Positions 31,141 through 39,151 of a stretch of 64,000 bases of DNA are shown here, piece after piece. Position numbers and translations under genes: made by a program. This DNA is from G963704535 sp963704535. Lineage in GTDB: Bacteria > Chloroflexota > Chloroflexia > Chloroflexales > Roseiflexaceae. Where the stretch lies: the NCBI GenBank assembly GCA_963704535.1, contig OY969916.1, positions 3,286,001 through 3,350,000 of the forward strand. The letters are read 5' to 3'. Position 1 is the first letter of the stretch; every line of letters begins with the position of its first letter. The notes below the pieces were generated by a model. The model searched no databases. It was not told the DNA's origin and was given only the letters and a program-made list of their open reading frames with translations.

Positions 31141-32169
31141 ATGCGAGAAATAAGGAAGTTAACCTCACATACTATTCCAACCCCCCAAGACCGTATCCCC
31201 AACCGCGCCCATCTGAAAAAGCGCGGATATGCAGAATGGTCACGCGGCTATATCAACGCCATGATTCGCAATACTGCCTATATGGGTGTGTTCCATCAGT
31301 TCCAAAATAAAAAGATTGGTGGGAGGTCTGTCTTCAACAAGAATAAAGATGAGTGGATAGGTGTTCCCATTCCTATCATCGTTGGTGAAACGCTCTTTGA
31401 TGCAGCCCAGAAAAAAATGGACCGAGGCCGGGAACTCGCTCCTCGCAATGCACGCTTTGAGTACCTTGTCAGTCGGCGCATTTCTTGTGAATGCGGCTAC
31501 AAAATCCGTGTCCTTAGCTCTAGTAAAACTGAAACACGTGCTGATGGCACACTGAAGGAATACACCTACCAATCCTATATCTGCCCTGGAAAGCTCAAGT
31601 CTCAAGCAATGGCAAAACCATGTGACTTACCATCCCTCACTGTTGCAGCGGTTGATGAACGAGTGTGGGAATGGGTCAAAGAGGAAATTACCAATCCTAA
31701 AGTCTTAGGAAGAAAACTCTGGGAAATTCAAATGCAGCAACAACAGGGAAATCAAGGAAAACAGGAAACGCTACAAATCCTGTACGCACATAGGGACACA
31801 ATCAATGAGGAGCTACGAAAGATAGGAATCCTCTACACCAAGGGAATGCCCGGTCATATTGTGGAGAGGATGATTTCAGAACAAACAACAAAGCTCAAGT
31901 TAGTTGAAGGGGAAATTCGCAAGACTGAGGAGAAGCTAGAGACACCACTAACAGATGAGATAATCGATTCATTGTTACTCTTCTCCATAGAGTTCAGTGA
32001 ACATTTAGAAGCGGTGGAACAGCCGCTTACGGGGAGAAGGACAGTCATTGAGGAGCTAGACGTGCAGGTAAAGGTATTCAGGCGAGAGGGAGAGCTATGG
32101 CTTAAGTTCACAAGTATTTTGCGACCGAAAGGAAAGGAAGTACCACTTTCGTTGATAAATCCTTGTTGA
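31141..32169 (+). pseudogene. large serine recombinase, N-terminally truncated
   Basis: The surviving part begins at MREIRKLTSHTIPTPQDR and continues with the recombinase domain (WSRGYINAMIRNTAYMGVFHQF), the zinc ribbon (ISCECGYKIRV ... YICPGK ... CDLPSL) and a C-terminal coiled coil (NEELRKIGILYTKGM...EGEIRKTEEKLE). The ~140-residue catalytic resolvase domain with its serine nucleophile is missing, so it cannot recombine DNA. An in-frame ATG at 31090 would give 359 residues, but its first ~17 codons do not resemble the family. Codon use is AT-rich, typical of elements shared with Firmicutes or Chloroflexota plasmids and prophages. The coding frame ends at the right junction of the island. 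Confidence 0.85.
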
Positions 32170-32834
32170 AGTAGATGAATGACGGGTAGATCGCGTAGGG
32201 CAGGCCGACCTGGCCCTGGCCCTCGACATTGTAGTAGTCGATCAGCTCGGCCGGATACTGGGTCAGATGACATTGTTGGTCTTAATCAGGTCGGTGAGGT
32301 CGAGCAACTGGCCCTTGAAGCCGTTGCGACCGCGCACACCCACCGGGCCAATGATATCGGGCACGTCGCCGGAAGCGATCCTGGTCGCCAGCACATTGTA
32401 GGCCTGGCGGTTGTCGATGATCTCGATCGCCAGGTAGATCTTGTCCTGCGATTTATTGAACTTCTTGACGGCATCCATCTCGAGCGGGATCTGCGGCGGC
32501 TGGGTGCCGGCGCCGAGGCCGACGAACCAGCGAACAACCGTCCGATCGCCGGCGGCGGCCCGGTCGAAGGTCGTGATATTGACCTCGGTCGGGGTCGGGG
32601 GTGCTGCCTCGGTCGGCTGTTCCGCAGCAGCGGTCGGCTGCTCTGCCGCAGCGGTCGGGGCCTCGGTCGGCTGCGCGACCGGCGCGGCGGTTGGCGCTTC
32701 AGTAGCGGCGGGCGCGGGGCATTTGTCGCGGGGGCCGCCGTGGGAGATGAGGCCGTCGGTGTGCCTCCGCACGCCGCCAGTAGCATCGCCAGCATCACAA
32801 TGCTGGTGAATAACGACATCGTTCGCTTCAACAT
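32160..32834 (-). pseudogene. sugar-binding lipoprotein of an ABC importer, truncated and frame-broken
   Basis: ATG 32834 follows AAGGAG. The signal MLKRTMSLFTSIVMLAMLLAACGG has a lipobox, followed by a PTAAP-type linker. One C appears to be missing from the run at 32716-32719: restoring it joins TNAP to APAATEAPTAAPVAQPTEAP. The binding domain then reads VVRWFVGLGAGTQPPQIPLE ... VPDIIGPVGVRG ... LLDLTDLIKTNNV. A second missing base near 32269 separates this from LTQYPAELIDYYNVEGQGQV ... YAIYPSFIYFN at the island junction. The C-terminal ~250 residues are lost. It is clearly a family-1 solute-binding protein, now dead. Regulated in the past by the LacI-family protein encoded next upstream. 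Confidence 0.85.
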
Positions 32835-32912
32835 GGACGTTACTCCTTCGTACGATTTGGAAAACATACTCAACACGAGCGATGGGTATCCAGGTCTTCC
32901 AGGGCGGCGAAC

Positions 32913-33944
32913 TCAACCTCCTTTCTGTACCGGCTTCGCGGCGGCGCCGCAGGAGCTGCGGATGACCAAGTCGGTCGGCAGGCTGACCTGGCGCGCGGCC
33001 GGGTCAGGGCGCTCAAACTGGTCGATCAGCAGATTCACGGCGGCGGCGCCCATCTCGACGATCGGCTGGCGGATGGTCGTCAGCGGAGGGTTGGCAAAAG
33101 CCGAGTTGGGCAGATCGTCAAACCCCACCAGCGCGATATCATCGGGTACCGACAGGCCGGCCTCATAGATCGCGCGGAGTGCGCCTATCGCCATTGTGTC
33201 GCTGGCGGCAAACACCGCGCTCGGCTGCTGCGGCAGGGACAGCAACTGCAACATGGCCTGGTAGCCACCCTCCTGAGAAAAGTTACCGATACTCAACAGC
33301 TCGGGCGCAATCGCAATCCCAGCCTCAAGCAGCGCCTGCTTATACCCATCCCGCCGTTCGATCCCCGCAGCCATCTGCAACGACCCGGTGACCATGGCGA
33401 TCCGGCGATGCCCCAGCCCGATCAGGTGCTCGACCGCCTTGCGCGCGCCGTCGCGATTTTCGACATCCACCCACGAGAAGGTCTGCAAGTAGGGGTGGTG
33501 GCCGATCAACACTAGCGGCATATGGTCGTGAAGCAGCAGCGGCAAGATCGGATCGTCGATATCGCTGGAGACCAGGATCAGGCCGTCGAAGCGCCGGCTG
33601 CGCAGGATGCCGTCGTAGAACCCCTGCTCAGTGTCGCTGGTCAGCATAGACAGCATCACGAAATAGCCCCCGTTGTTGCACACCTCGCTGATCCCCTGGA
33701 TCACGGTTGGAAAGAAGGGGTCGGCGAAGATAAACGCGGCGGAGCGCGGGATCAGCAGGCCGATCACATTGGTGCGGCTGCGGGCCAGGCTGCGTGCCGC
33801 CGCGCGCGGGGCGTAATTGTGTTGTTGCATCACCTCAAGCACACGCTCCCGAACCGAGGGGCGGACGCTGGGGTGATTATTCAGCACCCGCGAAACAGTC
33901 GAGTGTGAAACCTGTGCCAGAGTGGCAATCTCTTCAATCGTCAA
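32913..33944 (-). CDS. LacI-family transcriptional regulator (CelR/CebR-like)
   Basis: 343 residues. N-terminal helix-turn-helix TIEEIATLAQVSHSTVSRVLNNHPSV (residues 1-27) and hinge helix YAPRAAARSLARSRTNVIGLLIP, then a periplasmic-binding-type effector domain (VIQGISEVCNNGGYFVML...PDDIALVGFDDLPNSAFANPPLTTIRQPI). The start is TTG 33944, fixed by the HTH; no ATG is available close by. The core GGGAGCGCTCCC lies 15 bases upstream (autoregulation), and the full TGGGAGCGCTCCCA at 29834. A beta-glucoside or cello-oligosaccharide inducer is inferred from the operator. The gene is intact although its target operon is broken. Confidence 0.92.
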   Translation of the reverse strand: MTIEEIATLAQVSHSTVSRVLNNHPSVRPSVRERVLEVMQQHNYAPRAAARSLARSRTNVIGLLIPRSAAFIFADPFFPTVIQGISEVCNNGGYFVMLSMLTSDTEQGFYDGILRSRRFDGLILVSSDIDDPILPLLLHDHMPLVLIGHHPYLQTFSWVDVENRDGARKAVEHLIGLGHRRIAMVTGSLQMAAGIERRDGYKQALLEAGIAIAPELLSIGNFSQEGGYQAMLQLLSLPQQPSAVFAASDTMAIGALRAIYEAGLSVPDDIALVGFDDLPNSAFANPPLTTIRQPIVEMGAAAVNLLIDQFERPDPAARQVSLPTDLVIRSSCGAAAKPVQKGG

Positions 33945-33958
33945 TAGCGCCGACGTAC

Positions 33959-33970
33959 GGGAGCGCTCCC
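33959..33970. promoter_or_regulatory. GGGAGCGCTCCC operator upstream of the LacI-family gene
   Basis: A perfect 12-bp palindrome located 15-26 bases before the TTG start, in position to repress the regulator's own gene and the operon behind it. Confidence 0.7.
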
Positions 33971-34083
33971 AAACAAAGAACCGATTATGATGCTACGCTT
34001 TGCCCGGTAGAGCAAAGCAGGCATAGCAGCGCGACAGCCTGGTCGCTGCTACAGGAAATAGTGCAAAATAGCGTATCTAAGGA

Positions 34084-34103
34084 GTCATCCAAAAATAACT
34101 TGA
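34084..34103 (+). repeat. left terminal inverted repeat of the IS
   Basis: GTCATCCAAAAATAACTTGA, an exact inverted match to 35451-35470. Confidence 0.95.
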
Positions 34104-35371
34104 TCATTTGTCCGACCTTGAATGTGGTCGGATAGTGTAATTCCAGTGCGAACACACCCTATGCGGCTGGCAATCGATCTGGGCTCGTTCCGCCGGTGCG
34201 AGCTTCACTTTGGTCGGATAGACGGTGCGATCCAGCTGTGCCTGACACTGAAAGCCACGCTCTGAGCGTGTGGTCCGAATAAACTTCAACACCGTTTCGT
34301 AACTAAGAAGCGGTTGGCTCGTCCAGTTGGCGCTGATCAGAGAGAACATACGATGTTCAATCGGGTTCCATTTGGAGGCGCTTGGCGGGAAGTGCGTTAC
34401 GGTGATCGTGAGCTGGAAGTCATCCGCCAGCCGCTGGAGGTCAGCTTTCCAGCGCCAACTCCGATTACTATTGGCGCCACCGCAATCAGCCTGGATTAGC
34501 AGGCGATCCGTCCCGGCATAGGTGTGCTGTCCACGCACCAGCCACCAGCGACGGATGACCGCAAGCGCGAATTCGGCGGTTTCATGCGACGTGCCAACCA
34601 CAACATAGCCACAATTGTGGGTCAGATCGTAAATGCCGTAGGGAATGGCTTTGCCTTTCGCTTGGCTGGGGAAGTCATGATCTCCCACTGCCAGCGGCTT
34701 CCGCCAAGTCCGACCGGCATTCTTGAACGCACCGATCAACTCCTTCTTTTTGGTATCGACGCTAATAACTGGGGCGCCGACCTTGAGAAAGACCTGGCGC
34801 TGGCGACCAAGATAACGAAACTGCCGATCGCGATCTGGGTCGTGGGTCGTAGCAATCGACTTACGGTTCGCCCGCAGCGAGTACTCGCGCTCCCGCAACA
34901 GCCGCGCCACGGTTGTTCGGCCAATCTGGAAGCCCTTAGCCTGCAACTGGTCACTCAGTTTAGTGAGCGTTTTGCGCGACCACTTCAGCCCAGACAGTGG
35001 GTCACCGGCGGTGGCATCTTCCAAGAGTTGGTCGAGCACCGTCAGGACAGCGGGATCTTTTTTTCAATCTGTTTGCGGCCGCCACCCGGTTGGCGGATGC
35101 CGCTGGAGAGGTGGGAGACTGAGCCTTGGAGTTCCAGTCGGCCACGCCGAATGGTGGTCCGGCTCAACCCGGTAATTTCGGCGAAGCGGGTAATCCCGCC
35201 ACGCCCGTGCCTTAAGGCCAAGAGGTCAGCAACCTGGCGGCGGGCTTTCTCATCCAGGGTCGCTAGCAGCCGATTGATCGCCTGATGTTCTGTCGCAACC
35301 GCACTCTGCGGCTGCTGGCAGCAATAGGCACAAGGACAACGATATACCGTTCGGTGCAGTTGGTCAGACAT
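34104..35371 (-). CDS. ISAzo13-family DDE transposase in two overlapping frames
   Basis: Frame A (35371 to 35042, 109 residues) holds the N-terminal domain: ARRQVADLLALRHGRGGITR and the helix-turn-helix ITRFAEITGLSRTTIRRGRLEL, then the linker IRQPGGGRKQIEKK. Frame B carries the catalytic part: LLEDATAGDPLSGLKWSRK, then the DDE residues in PVISVDTKKKELIGAF (D), LLIQADCGGANSNRSW (D) and PPSASKWNPIEHRMFSL (E). The frames meet at A_AAA_AAG (35063-35057), read in frame as GAA AAA AAG. A -1 slip there gives IEKKDPAVLTVLDQLLEDA and a 422-residue protein, the usual family size. Either programmed frameshifting or a lost A in the run explains this. Both IS ends are intact, so it may be active. Confidence 0.88.
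35057..35063 (-). promoter_or_regulatory. A_AAA_AAG slippery heptamer in the transposase gene
   Basis: The heptamer is in the correct phase (codons GAA AAA AAG) for -1 ribosomal frameshifting and lies exactly where the frame must change. Frame A stops four codons later (TGA 35044-35042). Confidence 0.7.
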
Positions 35372-35450
35372 ATGAGCTTGCCCTCCTCCCTATCGACTCG
35401 GCGATGTCCGTTTGGTTGCTTTGAGAACAAGCACAGTTTAGCAGAATCGG

Positions 35451-35470
35451 TCAAGTTATTTTTGGATGAC
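35451..35470 (-). repeat. right terminal inverted repeat of the IS
   Basis: Exact inverted copy of 34084-34103. It lies 80 bases upstream of the transposase start, so the promoter would be within or next to it. Confidence 0.95.
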
Positions 35471-35537
35471 TTCTAAGCGAAGAATTGGTGTTGACAAGGA
35501 AGACGCTCAACAAGATAGAGCATTTCTACCGGAGTTG

Positions 35538-35588
35538 GAAAAGGGGGTGTGGGGGAAGCCCCCACAGAAAAGCCCACCCACTTTCCAA
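35538..35588. repeat. dispersed hairpin element copy
   Basis: GGAAAAGGGGGTGTGGGGGAAGCCCCCACAGAAAAGCCCACCCACTTTCC folds as a hairpin with a GTGGGGG/CCCCCAC stem, between the IS and the STAS-fusion gene's stop. Confidence 0.65.
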
Positions 35589-35623
35589 ATGATTTAGGAA
35601 TACTATATCGGAGGAGTTCCCGA

Positions 35624-37735
35624 TTATCGGCGCTGGAGTTGGAGGAGGTTCAGCGCCGCCGCAAGCGAAGGCTGTGTGGTAATCTGCCGCAGATCAATGC
35701 CGAGGCCGATAATGCTCTGCGCGATCTCGGGGCGTATCCCGACGAGCACCACCCGCGCACCCAGCAATGTCGCCGCACGGGCGGTCGCGATCAGCGAGTT
35801 GGCGACCTGTGTGTCCACCAGTGGCACGCCGGTAATATCGAGCAGCACATCGGTGGCGCGCTGGCCGCTCACGCCGGCAAGTACGGCTTCGATGATCTGC
35901 CTGGCCCGATCCGTATCGATCGCCCCGACCAATGGCACGAGCAGCACCCCCGATAGAAGCGGGATCACCGGGCAGCCGATCTCGCGCACCGTGTTTGCCA
36001 GTGCTCGTTCGCGCTCGTATGCTATCTGTAGCGAATCCTGCTGCTTGGCCAGTGAGTCCAACAGCGCGTTATGGTCCAACGCCGCGCCGATCAGCGCCGC
36101 CCAGACCCCATTGCTGTCCAAACCTGATGAAAGATGGTCTTCGATCGGGCCGCACACCGCAAGCACTCCCCAATCGCGGTGTGCGGTCAGGATCGGCAGC
36201 AGCGCGACGATGTCCTGGTCGTGCAGCGGGGCAGAGGCATACAGTTCGGAGGGCGGAAAGGCCGTCGCCGTATACTCTCTGCCCACCAGCGAACCAGTAT
36301 CACCGCTGCGGTTATAGACATCGGCTATGACGATCCGGTCGGACACGCCGTTACCTGTGTTGGTCCACAGCCCAAGGCACCCGTAGGAAGCCCGGGTTTG
36401 GCTCAACCAGGCCAGCTTTTGGGCGTTCCCGAGCTGGCTGAGCAGCGTCATGCTCAGGTCGTAGTTGACCCGCACCATCTCTTCAAATTGCTTGAGCCGT
36501 GCTCGCTCGCGGGCATGGTAGGCGCGCATCATCTCCAGATGGGCCTGATCAAGAAAGGCTTCGACCCGCGCCCGCGCAGGCGCGTCGCTCGGCACCCCGG
36601 CCAGCAACTGGATCCCGGTTCGCTCCAGCAGCTTAAGGATCGCCAGGAGCGCCTCGATATCCGAGGTCAGGGCAACCGCGCCCTGCCACGCCTCATCATA
36701 CCTGGGCGCCGGCAGCCCATCGCCTTCAATCGCCGCAGCCAGGCCATGCACCAGCGCCGCCGCCCCAGGCCAGATCTGCGCCGAGGGCATGGCCGACGTG
36801 GGCAGTGCTGGGTAGACCAACCGGACGAGTTCGGACACAAGCCGCTCGCCCCACTCGCGCGTCCGACAGACGTCGGCGTGAGGCGCTACGGTGCTCTCGC
36901 GAACGCCTCTACAGCCACACGAGCGTCGTATGATCAGATCTGTGGGTACGTAGGTGATCTCTGCTGGGACTTCCTGCCCGGCGAGCTGGGCCAGTAGGAG
37001 CTCGGCGGCACGATTGCCGATGGCATCGAAGCGCTGGCGAATCGTTGTCAACGGTGGGGTCACGTACTGTGCCGCTTCGATATCGTCGAAGCCGGCGAAC
37101 GCAAGGTCCTCCGGAATGCGGTAGCCGGCCCCACGCATGACCTCCATCACCCCCAGCCCGTTTAGATCGGTGCCGGCGACGATGGCGGTGCAGGGCAGGC
37201 CGGCCTCAAGCATACGCTGTGCTGCCGCGCGCCCGCCCAACTCCAGGGCATCGGTCGTGGCGAAGACCAACTGCTGATCAACCGGGAGCCCGCGCTCGGC
37301 CAGCGCCGCTTGATACCCGGCGTAGCGCTGCTGGATATCGTCGTTTTCCATATAGCCCACGAACGCGATCCGCTCGTGGCCATGATCGAGGAGATGACGT
37401 ACCGCCGCCTGAGTACCACCGCAGTTATCGGGGAACACCGCTGGGCAGGCCAGGCCGGGAATCAGCGCGCTGATCGTCACGATCGGCATGCCCTGCTGCG
37501 CGATCTCCTGGATACCAGCGGTGTTGAGAACGACGATCCATCCATCGATCTGGTCCGACGCCAGCGAATGGAGCCGTATATCCTGCGGTGCGCCAAGGAT
37601 CTCGAGCGACCGCTGGATGGCGATCAGGCGGAAGCCGTGTTGCTGCACCACACGCTGGACGCCATTCAACACCCCGCCGAAGTAATATCCACCGAGGAAC
37701 GGCGAGAGGAAACCGATTGTTTGGTGACGTGACAT
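35624..37735 (-). CDS. LacI-type sugar-sensor / STAS domain fusion protein
   Basis: 703 residues; ATG 37735 has AAAGG upstream. Residues 1-270 are a LacI-type periplasmic-binding domain without any helix-turn-helix (TIGFLSPFLGGYYFGGVLNG, IPEDLAFAGFDDIEAAQYVTPPLTTIRQRFDAIG) followed by a CGC motif. A helical middle with ARVEAFLDQAHLEMMRAYHA and a GAF-like part (GCLGLWTNT ... WGVLAVCGPIEDHLSSGLDSNG) follow. The C-terminal ~115 residues are an RsbR-type STAS domain (IPLLSGVLLVPLVGAIDTDR, LLDITGVPLVDTQVANSLIATARAATLLG), whose phosphorylatable serine/threonine region is VPLVDTQVAN. It lacks DNA-binding and transmembrane parts, so it probably signals sugar status by protein contacts. Nine bases separate it from the diguanylate cyclase gene upstream, indicating one operon. 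Confidence 0.88.
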   Translation of the reverse strand: MSRHQTIGFLSPFLGGYYFGGVLNGVQRVVQQHGFRLIAIQRSLEILGAPQDIRLHSLASDQIDGWIVVLNTAGIQEIAQQGMPIVTISALIPGLACPAVFPDNCGGTQAAVRHLLDHGHERIAFVGYMENDDIQQRYAGYQAALAERGLPVDQQLVFATTDALELGGRAAAQRMLEAGLPCTAIVAGTDLNGLGVMEVMRGAGYRIPEDLAFAGFDDIEAAQYVTPPLTTIRQRFDAIGNRAAELLLAQLAGQEVPAEITYVPTDLIIRRSCGCRGVRESTVAPHADVCRTREWGERLVSELVRLVYPALPTSAMPSAQIWPGAAALVHGLAAAIEGDGLPAPRYDEAWQGAVALTSDIEALLAILKLLERTGIQLLAGVPSDAPARARVEAFLDQAHLEMMRAYHARERARLKQFEEMVRVNYDLSMTLLSQLGNAQKLAWLSQTRASYGCLGLWTNTGNGVSDRIVIADVYNRSGDTGSLVGREYTATAFPPSELYASAPLHDQDIVALLPILTAHRDWGVLAVCGPIEDHLSSGLDSNGVWAALIGAALDHNALLDSLAKQQDSLQIAYERERALANTVREIGCPVIPLLSGVLLVPLVGAIDTDRARQIIEAVLAGVSGQRATDVLLDITGVPLVDTQVANSLIATARAATLLGARVVLVGIRPEIAQSIIGLGIDLRQITTQPSLAAALNLLQLQRR

Positions 37736-37744
37736 AGTCAACCT

Positions 37745-38971
37745 TTACGATGCCATCATACCTTCGAGCGCCGTGGCTGTCGGTACATCTGCCGCACATA
37801 CGACCTGGTTGCGGCCCTGAAGCTTGGCCTGGTACACAGCCAGATCGGCCTTATGGGTCAATTCTGTGGCCGTGGCGGCGTCGTTGGGAAAACAGGCGAC
37901 GCCGAAACTCATCGTGACACGTATCGGCGTGGGACTGGTCGCCACTGTAAAGCCGGTAGCGGCAATCGCGACCCTGATTCGCTCGGCGGTCGCATGGGCC
38001 TCGGCCTGCCCCGCTTCAGCCAGGACGATCGCAAACTCCTCACCGCCGAATCGGCCGGCGATATCATACTCGCGGACGGTGGCGCGGATAACCTGGCCGA
38101 TGCCAGCGATCACCACATCGCCGGCCAGGTGGCCGTAGGTATTGTTGACATCGCGGAGCAGGTCGAGGTCAGCCATAATGACCGCCAGCGGCCGCTGAAA
38201 GCGTCGGGCGCGCTCCAACTCGGCGTCGAAGAGCTTGGTGAAATAGCGCGAGTTCAGCAGGCCGGTCTTGGGGTCGGTCTGGGCCTCCTGCTTGAGCTGG
38301 GGGATCATCAGCGCCCGCTGGATCAGCAGCAGCGGCGAGAGCACCAATGGGAGCAGCCAGGGGTGCAGCGTCCATAGGCTTGCGACGACAATACCGAGCC
38401 ACAAGAGCACCAGCTCGGTCAGCACATTCTCGCCATCCAGGAGGCCTGATTCGCGCCAGGATATCCCACGCGCCAGGACCAGCGCCAGCCCGATAACGAT
38501 ACGATTGGTGACGACGTGGGCGAACGTCGCCACCACTGCGGCGAATACGGCGGTCGGCGTGAGCAGGGTGCCCGCGCTGGTATTGACCAGGTGATAGACC
38601 CAGGCGGCGGCGAAGCCAGCGATCGTATGCGTGGCGATATTGAAGGGCTGGAGGTACCAGTGGCGCAGGTGCGGGCTTTTCAGCAGCCGTTCCTTGGCCC
38701 ACTCGACCAGCAGGGCAATCGCTACCAGAAGCACGAACAGGGAGGGGTCCAACAGCAGCAGTGCCGCGAAAAAGAAGATCGGGGTCGCATAATACAATTG
38801 ATGGTTGGGCGCCTCGGCTTTGAAGAGTTGCGCCAATGTCGCGAATATCGTCAACAGCGCGAATGTGGCCCATTGATCGGCGGAACGTATCAAGCCGGGG
38901 AGAGCCAGCCCGCATAACACGGCCCAAGTAAGGAAAATCCCCCAGATATAGCTCCAGGCACGACGCGACAT
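37745..38971 (-). CDS. membrane diguanylate cyclase (GGDEF)
   Basis: 408 residues; ATG 38971 has AAGGA eight bases upstream. Six to seven N-terminal helices (about residues 10-215, e.g. WSYIWGIFLTWAVLCGLALPGL, LYYATPIFFFAALLLLDPSLFVLLVAIALLVEW) form a sensor of the kind seen in HD-GYP/GGDEF proteins of this phylum. The GGDEF domain (about 230-395) has DPKTGLLNSRYF, MADLDLLRDVNNTYGHLAGD and the active-site motif RFGGEEFAIV, so c-di-GMP synthesis is likely. An inhibitory RxxD is not seen before GGEEF (EYDIA precedes it). Operon partner of the STAS-fusion protein, suggesting sugar sensing feeds into c-di-GMP. Confidence 0.92.
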   Translation of the reverse strand: MSRRAWSYIWGIFLTWAVLCGLALPGLIRSADQWATFALLTIFATLAQLFKAEAPNHQLYYATPIFFFAALLLLDPSLFVLLVAIALLVEWAKERLLKSPHLRHWYLQPFNIATHTIAGFAAAWVYHLVNTSAGTLLTPTAVFAAVVATFAHVVTNRIVIGLALVLARGISWRESGLLDGENVLTELVLLWLGIVVASLWTLHPWLLPLVLSPLLLIQRALMIPQLKQEAQTDPKTGLLNSRYFTKLFDAELERARRFQRPLAVIMADLDLLRDVNNTYGHLAGDVVIAGIGQVIRATVREYDIAGRFGGEEFAIVLAEAGQAEAHATAERIRVAIAATGFTVATSPTPIRVTMSFGVACFPNDAATATELTHKADLAVYQAKLQGRNQVVCAADVPTATALEGMMAS

Positions 38972-38994
38972 AGACGTATCCTTCAACCATGATG

Positions 38995-39065
38995 TGGGGG
39001 CTTCCGACGTTACCGTGTGGATTGGGGGCGACTGAGGGGGCGGCGCCCCAAACCCCTTTTCCTAG
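38995..39065. repeat. dispersed hairpin element copy
   Basis: GTGTGGATTGGGGGCGACTGAGGGGGCGGCGCCCCAAACCCCTTTTCC shares the CTGAGGGGGC core. Lies upstream of the diguanylate cyclase gene. Confidence 0.65.
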
Positions 39066-39151
39066 ACTGGAAAGCACCAAGGAACTTTATATCTAAGTGT
39101 ATGACCCATTCGGCACACAATCGTTACCAGCGACCCCCCTTTCAGACTGTC

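Larger units (their letters stand above)
30613..32169. mobile_element. AT-rich foreign island with truncated serine recombinase
   Basis: About 1.55 kb of visibly lower GC, flanked on both sides by pieces of a sugar-ABC operon: the MalG-type permease to the left and the solute-binding protein to the right. It carries a divergent pair: a small coiled-coil protein (-) and the C-terminal two thirds of a large serine recombinase (+). The 3' end of the solute-binding gene, all of the malF homologue and the 5' end of malG are gone, so the event was a replacement or a deletion after insertion. No target duplication is evident. The right junction lies within 32150-32170, where the recombinase end and the solute-binding FNKDL codons blur. 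Confidence 0.75.
34084..35470 (-). mobile_element. ISAzo13-like insertion sequence (about 1.39 kb)
   Basis: Bounded by perfect 20-bp terminal inverted repeats, GTCATCCAAAAATAACTTGA at 34084-34103 and its complement at 35451-35470. The next outer base also matches (34083/35471). Both flanks contain CTAAG near the ends, so the exact target duplication is unclear. It contains one transposase split into two frames. It is inserted between the LacI-family gene and the STAS-fusion gene, apparently disrupting neither. Confidence 0.9.
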
